Shown one piece after another: positions 55,741 to 64,000 of a DNA stretch of 64,000 nucleotides (position 1 is the stretch's first letter; each line of letters begins with the position of its first letter). The stretch is taken from the NCBI GenBank assembly GCA_950097015.1, contig CATNEN010000032.1, positions 1,364,001 through 1,428,000 on the forward strand. The letters are read 5' to 3'. The notes under the pieces were generated by a model. It searched no databases and had not been told where the DNA came from. It saw nothing but the letters and a program-made list of their open reading frames with translations. The position numbers were made by a program, and so were the translations under genes. This DNA comes from Macrostomum hystrix. Its lineage: Eukaryota; Platyhelminthes; Macrostomidae.

Positions 55741-58700
55741 GGTCCACACCGGCCAGTTGCTGAGCAGTTCCGATCTGACTCTGAAGTCGCCAGTGCCACG
55801 CGTTCTCACACGGCACAAATCGCCACTGTGCCGCGGCCGTCGCCGGTCAACCGAGAACCTCAGCGGCCGCTGGCTGGCGCCGCCTCCGGCACCTCGACTC
55901 GGATCAGACGTGGCGGGTCGCGCCCCAACTGCAGCCGAGGTGGCGGCCAAGGCGGCCGAAATGGCCTCTGCGTCGTCTCGCCGTCCGCTGACTCGAAACC
56001 GACCAAGGCACCGCGGCGACGACCTCCTGCCAGAACGCGCCGATCGCTGGTTCGTCCGCGGGGGTCGACACCACCTCTGCAATGAGGAGCCGTTCGGCTG
56101 GCCGGCCGATGACGCAAACTGTATGGCGTGGCAGGCCACAGCGGACAATGTCCGGCATCAGTGCGGTGAGCATGAAGAGTGAGACACAATAATTTCGAAT
56201 CGCATTTCATATTTGTGTTGTGCACGTGCGCTTGCACTGCTCAAGTGCACTCTCCCCCCGCGCAACAAGTGCACTCGCAGTTGTTTTTGGCATTGTTGTT
56301 TTGGCGTTAAAGGCTCAGCGGTGTAAGCCGCTTAGCCGCCATTGTGTTGGCTGCGCGCTGGTTGGCTGGGCCGCCCTTTTTGGTCCTCGCCCCAGGCTGC
56401 CCCTCCCCCAGCTGCGCCGTGATTGGCCGGTGGGTAGCTGGGCCGGGGTGGTGGGTGGGGGTGGGGCGGGGGAGGGGGCCCCGGCCCTTGGTGAGCCGTG
56501 TCCTATAAAGGCGCGGCCGGGGGCGGGTGGCTGCCCCGTGCGCGTGTTCACGCTCTACAACGCTCGACTACTGTTTCCATAACCCGTCCCCCACGCACAA
56601 ATAATAACTAATAAATATCGACCACCCGGTCTGCCAGCCGCAATCAGAAGTCCGCTGCACGAAGTTGACTACACGCACGAGTGCGAGTGAACCAGAAGTA
56701 AGTCGCTGCCTTGTCTCCTTCATTTCGGGGGCTGTAGTGGGGACCGTCCGTGTGTCCTGACGCCGACTAAGGAGGGGGACTAGACCAGGTAGCCAGCCAG
56801 GGGTCACCCTGTACTGTACGCCCGCTGTACTCAGACGCCAGCTCGTGCGCCCTGACGCCCCGCTGAAGGGTGATCGACATCACAGCGTCCCGACGCGTGT
56901 GCCGGCCACTTGGGTGCGTCCTGACGCCCCAGACTTAGGGTCCCGTGCGGACACTCGCGCCCTGACGCAGGCCAGCATGGGCCCGCGTACTCTGACCCTC
57001 CTAGGGGCACCCCTCCGGGAAGTCGCGAGTACAACATTTGGCGTCTTACGAGTATGCATTGCTGCAACTTTGCTTACTGGGACTGCTGCCGTCTACGTAT
57101 ATTTTTTGCGTTTTATCGGCAATTGTTTTAACTAATCTTTGATTCATTAAGGAGTCTTATTAGATGCCTGCCGGCTGCAGCTCATGATTTAACAATAGAA
57201 AGACAACGCTATTTTTTCTACAGGGAAGGACTGGTGTGGTTTATTTCAAAGAACCACTGCCTACTCGTACTTTACGATTGCTCGCAAACCGAATGACCGG
57301 TTTTCGTGAAAGTCCACCATCAGAACTTTCCGCTCTTTACGATGAACTAAATTTCTAAGCCGTCCGACGTTTGTCGGAGATCCTGGTGACAATGACAACA
57401 GGCTTTGCTCTTTACATTTCTTTATTTCGAATCTATATTGGTTCAATAAGTTAATTATCGACAGTAGCATCAACACAATATAATAAGCGATAAGCCAACA
57501 TTTTTACCTGCTTAAATTTTAACCAATGCCCAAAACTCTCTTGCCTCCCCATGCCGCAGCCACTCTGTACAGCATGTCGCCATCACCGCTGACCACTGAG
57601 GCTGCCAGGCTGCGCTTCGACGAGGCCCTGCTGATGGACGCCCGAAGACACCTGGAACTGGAAAGGACCGCGCCGCCCAGAGACAAGTGGTGAGGAGAGG
57701 GTGGCTTGATTTCTAGACGTCAGAGTGAAGACCAATCAGCTGATATCCATCCAGCTAAGATAATGAATGAAGAGTGACTTAGCAAAGGTACTTTAGCAGT
57801 CCGTGTGATTTCACAAGCGAATTCTGTGATTTCACAAGCGATGGCCTCTGATGTGAAATGGCCTCGGAACGCTGATGTGAAATTCTGTGATTTCACAAGC
57901 GAATTCTGTGATTTCACAAGCGAATTCTGTGATTTCACATTCGACTTCTGTGATTTCACAATCGAGTGATGTCATTTCACAATCGAGTGATGTCATTTCA
58001 CAAGCGAATTCTGTGATTTCACAAGCGAATTCTGTGATTTCACAAGCGAATTCTGTGATTTCACAAGCGAATTCTGTGATTTCACAAGCGAATTCTGTGA
58101 TTTCACAAGCGAATTCTGTGATTTCACAAGCGAATTCTGTGATTTCACAAGCGAATTCTGTGATTTCACAAGCGACTTCTGTGATTTCACAAGCGAATTC
58201 TGTGATTTCACAAGCGAATTCTGTGATTTCACAATCGAGTGATGTCATTTCACAATCGAGTGATGTCATTTCACAATCGAGTGATGTCATTTCACAATCG
58301 AGTGATGTCATTTCACAATCGAGTGATGTCATTTCACAATCGAGTGATGTCATTTCACAATCGAGTGATGTCATTTCACAATCGAGTGATGTCATTTCAC
58401 AATCGAGTGATGTCATTTCACAATCGAGTGATGTCATTTCACAATCGAGTGATGTCATTTCACAATCGAGTGATGTCATTTCACAATCGAGTGATGTCAT
58501 TTCACAATCGAGTGATGTCATTTCACAATCGAGTGATGTCATTTCACAATCGAGTGATGTCATTTCACAATCGAATGATGTCATTTCACAATCGAGTGAT
58601 GTCATTTCACAATCGAGTGATGTCATTTCACAATCGATTGATGTCATTTCACAATCGAGTGATGTCATTTCACAATCGAGTGATGTCATTTCACAATCGA

Positions 58701-59290
58701 GTGATGTCATTTCACAATCGAGTGATGTCATTTCACAATCGAGTGATGTCATTTCACAATCGAGTGATGTCATTTCACAATCGAGTGATGTCATTTCACA
58801 ATCGAGTGATGTCATTTCACAATCGAGTGATGTCATTTCACAATCGAATGATGTCATTTCACAATCGAGTGATGTCATTTCACAATCGAGTGATGTCATT
58901 TCACAATCGATTGATGTCATTTCACAATCGAATGATGTCATTTCACAATCGAGTGATGTCATTTCACAATCGAGTGATGTCATTTCACAATCTACTTTTG
59001 CGATTTACATTCCATTGTTATGATTTCACTGACGATTCATTTCTCAAATGTGAGTAGCTTGGGTTACAATTATCAGCCAGCAATTTCAGCAGACTACAAA
59101 CGTCCGCAGGTACACACTGAAGACGCCTCAGTTCAGCCTGGAGGCCAGGCGGCACAATCGCCTGCTGGCTGCCGGCCTAGCGGACGCCGAATTTGGCGCT
59201 GATTTTCGCCGCTACAGGCGCGACATGCGCGACCAATCGGAGGATTTCAGGCGCGCTCTAATTGGTCGACATCCAGTTGAGCTCTGCTGA
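55741..59290 (+). CDS. Unrecognised protein, possibly ciliary (5' end not found)
   Basis: Exons 55741..56165, 57560..57689 and 59110..59290 join in phases 1 and 2 with consensus donors and acceptors; the frame is open for about 244 codons to TGA at 59288-59290. The first exon follows a strong acceptor (ttaatgtag), so it is internal and the start lies upstream. The first part is Arg/Ala-rich with a helical AAEVAAKAAEMASAS segment and WFVRGGRHHLCNEEPFGW. The C-terminal half is charged and helical (LRFDEALLMDARRHLELER, DKWYTLKTPQFSLEARRHNR, DFRRYRRDMRDQSEDFRRAL). The pattern faintly recalls small axonemal microtubule-inner proteins such as CFAP141; this is a guess. Alternative model: transcription starts in the block at 56.4-56.7 kb and translation at ATG 57574, giving a 98-aa protein. 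GC-rich codon use matches the other genes. Confidence 0.6.
56217..56730 (+). promoter_or_regulatory. Promoter- or LTR-like block inside the intron
   Basis: GC-rich stretch with inverted CCAAT (GTGATTGGCC), GC boxes (GGGGTGGGGCGGGGG) and TATA-like CTATAAAG at about 56502. AATAAA follows about 100 bp later, and then a good donor (CCAGAAGTAAGT) at about 56700. It could be an alternative promoter with a 5' UTR exon, or a degraded solo LTR (TG...CA with TATA and AATAAA). No second LTR or retroviral-type frame is seen. Confidence 0.35.
57815..58995. repeat. 21-bp minisatellite in two homogenised blocks
   Basis: Block 1 (about 57815-58230) has units of gcgaattctgtgatttcaca; block 2 (about 58230-58995) has units of atcgagtgatgtcatttcac. 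It fills the second intron of the plus-strand gene. Long open frames on both strands are artefacts of the seven-codon period. Confidence 0.95.
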
Positions 59291-59403
59291 TGTGATTGGC
59301 TGTCGCTAAAGTTGCGAGTTGCTGATTCTGCTATATAGACCTGATTGCTTCCAGTTCAGATAATTATTGTTTTTCTTGTTATTTAATGAAAAAATGGCAC
59401 GAG

Positions 59404-59409
59404 AATAAA
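59404..59409 (+). other. Poly(A) signal AATAAA of the plus-strand gene
   Basis: Located 114 nt past the stop at 59290. Confidence 0.55.
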
Positions 59410-59749
59410 CCAGTTTGGGTTTCTTTTGATTTCCACAAAATTGAATATGGTTGGGCCGTTGAAAGGAAAGCGAATTACTTGTTTATAATAACTGTAAATT
59501 TTGCACTGCTACAAGCTACAGTATGTGCAGACCTAGCTACTAACAAGTAGCGAAGAGAAGAATTCTTCTATTTCACAATATTAACATTCAGTCTTCCTAA
59601 CCGAGAGAGTAAGATAATTCTATAAAAGCCTCCGAAGCTATTTTTAGCCTTCAAATTCAGCTTCTTTAAAATATTAATCTACCTGTGTTAGTTACGTGCA
59701 GTTGGAATCGTACCAGGAAAAGCAGTTCAAATCGCTTCAGGAATCGAAG

Positions 59750-59910
59750 TTAGAATCGTACCAGGAACCGCTCCTAGAATTGTGTCAAGAACTGCAGATG
59801 GAATTGTATCAGAAACTGCAGTTGGAATCGTACCAGAAACTGCAGTTGGAATCGTACCAGAAACTGCAGTTGGAATCGTACCAGAAACTGCAGTTGGAAT
59901 CGTATGAAAT
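59750..59910. repeat. 24-bp minisatellite
   Basis: About seven units containing ggaatcgtaccagaaactgc; the early ones are diverged. Confidence 0.88.
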
Positions 59911-60127
59911 CGACACAAGAAGAATATTGTAGCTCGCATTACTTATCTGAATGCCCAAAAGTTTGACTAGTTTTAACTAAACTGCCCAATCATGCTGTGA
60001 ACCTTTAGACAACATCTGTAACATTGGTAAATTTTTTTTTGAACCCTTATTAAAAGGATCAGTAAAAATGTGCACAGAAACCGAATTACAAAAGTTCATT
60101 AGGGTGGAAAAAATAATGAAGGCTGGT

Positions 60128-60655
60128 GAGACTGAATCGTGGCTTAGGGAGTGACTGAATCGTGGCTCAGGGAGTGACTGAATCGTGGCTCAGGGAGTGA
60201 CTGAATCGTGGCTCAGGGAGTGACTGAATCGTGTCTCAGGGAGTGACTGAATCGTGGCTTAGGGAGTGACTGAATCGTGGCTCAGGGAGTGACTGAATCG
60301 TGTCTCAGGGAGTGACTGAATCGTGGCTCAGGGAGTGACTGAATCGTGGCTTAGGGAGTGACTGAATCGTGGCTCAGGGAGTGACTGAATCGTGGCTCAG
60401 GGAGTGACTGAATCGTGGCTCAGGGAGTGACTGAATCGCTTCTCAGGGAGTGACTGAATCGTGGCTCAGGGAGTGACTGAATCGCTTCTCAGGGAGTGAC
60501 TGAATCGTGGCTCAGGGAGTGACTGAATTGTGGCTCAGGGAGTGACTGAATCGCTTCTCAGGGAGTGACTGAATCGTGGCTCAGGGAGTGACTGAATCGC
60601 TTCTCAGGGAGTGACTGAATCGTGGCTCAGGGAGTGACTGAATTGTGGCTCAGGG
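60128..60655. repeat. 23-bp minisatellite
   Basis: About 23 units of gactgaatcgtggctcaggg plus agt, with cgcttctc variants alternating in the right half. Confidence 0.95.
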
Positions 60656-61535
60656 ATGAATCTAATTGTGCAGAGCATAGTAGGCCAGAATTAGCCTACA
60701 AGTATTCTATTCCACACACAGAGCTGTGCAAACAAGAGCTCGACAAACCTGAACCCAAATCCCGTGCAGCTCTGGCGGATACCCAATACTCGTAGCAAGG
60801 AATATATTAAGATTAATTCCATAGCTGCGAGTATCAATGTGTGCGTTTCTGAATCACTCCAAATTGCCGCTCCAAGCATGCTGAGTCCAGCGGTCTGCCA
60901 GCACACTAATTTCTATATTTAGCAATCTGCAACAGTTGCTGCGGAAGAAGATTGCTTTGAGTGAGGCCTATATTTGCATTAAAATGCTGCCAATACATTC
61001 GGAACGCTGACGATGAAAGGAGAGATTTACTACCCACATCTAAACCATAGCCCAAATCTTCTCTGAGGCCTTATACCGTAGTACAGTGCTCTCAAATTTA
61101 CTCAATGCATTTCCCTACATCATTTTAAATAGAAACCATAATGCGTGCATACAATTGGGCCATAGACAAAAATATCTGGGTAGAAATGCCGTAGCAACCT
61201 TCGTACAATTCAAAATTATTTCAGTTTTTGTTTTTGTTTTATTAGTAAACATCGCAATTAAAACAAAAGTCTAGCATAACGTATGATAACGGTCTCATAG
61301 TACACACTGCGAGTATTTATTCTCCTGCATGACATAGCGATTTTCAACTGATAAGATAACTACCTGTCTTGATAGACACTCCGATAGCATTAACAAATTT
61401 AACTGAATTAGATTACTAATTACTCGTTCGTGCATACTAAGTACAAAATACCTACAAGCATCGTATGTCTGAAGGATTCAAGATTTGATTAGGAGATTTT
61501 ATAAAAACTGTGAAGGATTCTGAAGTTTTATAAGT
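60656..61535. other. Intergenic spacer
   Basis: About 880 bp, no gene or repeat recognised. Confidence 0.5.
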
Positions 61536-62690
61536 GATTCTGAATAACCCTTAAGGGTTTTGAATGTCTCTGAAGGATTCTGAAGGATTCTGAAGGATTC
61601 TGAAGGATTCTGAAGGATTCTGAAGGATTTTGAAGGATATTGTCTATGACTCTGAAGGATTCTGAAGGATTCTGAAGGATTTTGAAGGATTCTGAAAGAT
61701 TCTCAAGGATTGTCAATGATTCTGAAGGATTTTCAAGTATTCTGAAGGATTCTGAAGGATTTTGAAGGATTCTCAAGGATTCTCAAGGATTGTCAATGAT
61801 TCTGAAAGATTCTCAAGGATTCTCAAGGACTGTCAATGATTCTGAAGGATTCTCAAGGATTGTCAATGATTCTGAAGGATTTTCAAGTATTCTGAAGGAT
61901 TCTGAAGGATTCTCAAGGATTCTCAAGGATTGTCAATGATTCTGAAGGATTCTGAAGGATTCTCAAGGATTCTCAAGGATTGTCAATGATTCTGAAGGAT
62001 TCTCAAGGATTCTCAAGGATTGTCAAGGATTGTCAATGATTCTGAAGGATTCTCAAGGATTGTCAAGGATTGTCAATGATTCTGAAGGATTCTCAAGGAT
62101 TGTCAAGGATTGTCAATGATTCTGAAGGATTCTCAAGGATTGTCAATGATTCTGAAGGATTCTGAAGGATTCTCAAAGATTCTCAAAGATTCTCAAGGAT
62201 TCTCAAGGATTCTCAAGGATTCCCAAGGATTCTCAAGGATTCTCAAAGATTCTCAAGGATTCTCAATGATTCTCAAGGATTCTTAAGGATTCTCAAAGAT
62301 TCTCAAGGATTCTCAAGGATTCCCAAGGATTCTCAAGGATTCTCAAAGATTCTCAAGGATTGTCAATGATTCTGAAGGATTCTGAAGGATTCTCAAGGAT
62401 TGTCAATGATTCTGAAGGATTCTGAAGGATTCTGAAGGATTCTCAAAGATTCTCAAGGATTCTCAAGGATTCTCAAGGATTCTCAAGGATTCTCAAGGAT
62501 TCTTAAGGATTCTCAAGGATTCTCAAGGATTCTTAAGGATTCTCAAAGATTCTCAAGGATTCTCAAGGATTCTCAAGGATTCTCAAGGATTCTCAAGGAT
62601 TCTCTAGGATTCTTAAGGATTCTCAAAGATTCTCAAGGATTCTCAAGGATTCTCAAGGATTCTCAAGGATTCTCTAGGATTCTTAAGTTT
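61536..62690. repeat. 10-bp minisatellite (TCTGAAGGAT / TCTCAAGGAT)
   Basis: About 115 units. The left part is dominated by the GAAGGAT form and the right by the CAAGGAT form, with interspersed tgtcaatgat variants that recur in clusters. Confidence 0.95.
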
Positions 62691-63325
62691 TTTTAAATTC
62701 ACCATCTGTAGTTCTGCTGTATTTAAACTTTAATCTTCATAAACTTGTTAGTGGCACTACAATATACGGTGTCGGTGGGAAAATGATCCTCTTTTTACGT
62801 GTTCAGTTCCGAAAAGTATTTATTACGGCTGATGTGTGGGTTGAAATGAATCGCACATAGTAGGTGTATTGTGTGTTAGCAGCTATCTAAATGCTATTCA
62901 CACAATATTCTATCGTATTCGGTTCTCTCCCTCCCAAAACAGGTCGTGCACAATTTCCGATAATAAACTGTCATAAGGCGGTTTCCCACGTCAGATAAAT
63001 AGCGTTAGCTAATACGCGTAGTAGGGATTTTATCCCTAAAAGCCAAAAACCTCCCCCCAGACAGCCGGAAATACCGAGTTTTTAGTGAACTGACGAATGG
63101 GGAAGGGAGGAAAGATTGAACTATGCTAAACAGCTGCGGTGTCGCTTCGTTCAGGTCAATTAGGGTCATAGTATTTGTCTCGGGATCCGGTTAGTTATTC
63201 TGACGATCATCTCCCCACCGTATTGCTTGCTAACTTCACTTGTCTGCTGGGCTTTGACAATTATATACTAAAGCTGGCTTGATAAACGCCTAATCAGCAT
63301 TCAATGCAAATTTTAGCATTTATGT
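62691..63325. other. Intergenic spacer
   Basis: Nothing recognised in about 630 bp. Confidence 0.5.
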
Positions 63326-63329
63326 ATGT

Positions 63330-64000
63330 CTAATGAGATCTCATACCCATTATGAGCACTCCAGTGAGATCTCATACCCATTATGAGCACTCCAGTGAGA
63401 TCTCATTCCCTTTATGAGCACTCCAGTGAGATCTCATACCCATTATGAGCACTCCAGTGAGATCTCATACCCATTATGAGCACTCCAGTGAGATCTCATT
63501 CCCTTTATGAGCACTCCAGTGAGATCTCATACCCATTATGAGCACTCCAGTGAGATCTCATTCCCATTATGAGCACTCCAATGAGATCTCATTCCCATTA
63601 TGAGCACTCCAGTGAGATCTCATACCCATTATGAGCACTCCAGTGAGATCTCATTCCCTTTATGAGCACTCCAGTGAGATCTCATACCCATTATGAGCAC
63701 TCCAGTGAGATCTCATTCCCTTTATGAGCACTCCAATGAGATCTCATACCCATTATGAGCACTCCAGTGAGATCTCATACCCATTATGAGCACTCCAGTG
63801 AGATCTCATACCCATTATGAGCACTCCAGTGAGATCTCATACCCATTATGAGCACTCCAGTGAGATCTCATTCCCATTATGAGCACTCCAATGAGATCTC
63901 ATTCCCATTATGAGCACTCCAGTGAGATCTCATTCCCTTTATGAGCACTCCAGTGAGATCTCATACCCATTATGAGCACTCCAGTGAGATCTCATTCCCA
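63330..64000. repeat. 31-bp minisatellite running off the right edge
   Basis: About 22 units containing tgagatctcatacccattat and gagcactccag. Each has the palindrome TGAGATCTCA overlapping the inverted pair CTCATA...TATGAG. Confidence 0.95.

Noticed and set aside
55732-56237. Minus-strand frames over the plus-strand gene's first exon
   Set aside because: The plus frame has a strong acceptor and donor and joins in phase with two further exons; the minus frames do not.
57832-59057. Long frames on both strands in the 21-bp array
   Set aside because: Seven-codon period inside an intron; no coding signature.
63330-64000. CRISPR-like regular repeats here and in other arrays
   Set aside because: Units are directly contiguous with no unique spacers, in animal DNA with introns.

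Overview
This is nuclear DNA from an invertebrate animal. The genes are split by GT-AG introns and encode metazoan proteins: beta-spectrin, a LIM-homeodomain protein, a Cys-loop receptor, LAMP, a family-B-like GPCR and a Lifeguard/TMBIM protein. GC-rich exons sit in AT-rich non-coding DNA that is full of minisatellites and short tRNA-derived elements. The GPCR ectodomain and overall style suggest a spiralian such as a free-living flatworm, but that is inference.

Layout. (1) 110-3299 (-): N-terminal part of an Lhx2/9 (apterous-type) gene; the homeodomain lies left of the window. (2) 3.65-6.6 kb: a 3-kb 21-bp minisatellite with higher-order structure. (3) 7257-13162 (-): a four-exon, divergent Cys-loop ligand-gated channel. 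(4) 13500-14181: a tRNA-derived SINE with an internal 41-bp array. (5) 14626-18277 (-): a six-exon LAMP gene. (6) 20455-22852 (-): a GPCR, flanked on both sides by the same 27-bp repeat family. (7) 26778-44794 (-): a complete beta-spectrin gene, 13 coding exons and 2335 codons before the stop, all phases closing. (8) 47304-47728: a MITE with 96-bp terminal inverted repeats and an 8-bp target duplication. (9) 49171-50324 (-): a two-exon Lifeguard/TMBIM gene. (10) 51.07-53.25 kb: another SINE and two decayed tandem copies of a secreted LamG-like gene. (11) 55741-59290 (+): the only plus-strand gene, an unrecognised, possibly ciliary protein, with a promoter- or LTR-like block in its first intron. 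(12) 59.4-64 kb: four more minisatellites and no gene seen.

The dominant feature is tandem repetition. Most introns longer than about 200 bp carry their own array, often starting within 10-60 bp of a splice site, while introns of 90-140 bp carry none. The very long open frames on both strands in these arrays come from stop-free repeat units and are not genes. Two SINEs bounded by perfect target duplications show how arrays and mobile elements interact here: one holds an array inside its body, the other landed inside an array. The window contains no operon-like set; the genes look like unrelated neighbours, mostly on the minus strand.

Gene models were built by hand from reading frames and splice consensus. 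There is no transcript evidence, so 5' ends and untranslated exons are uncertain.
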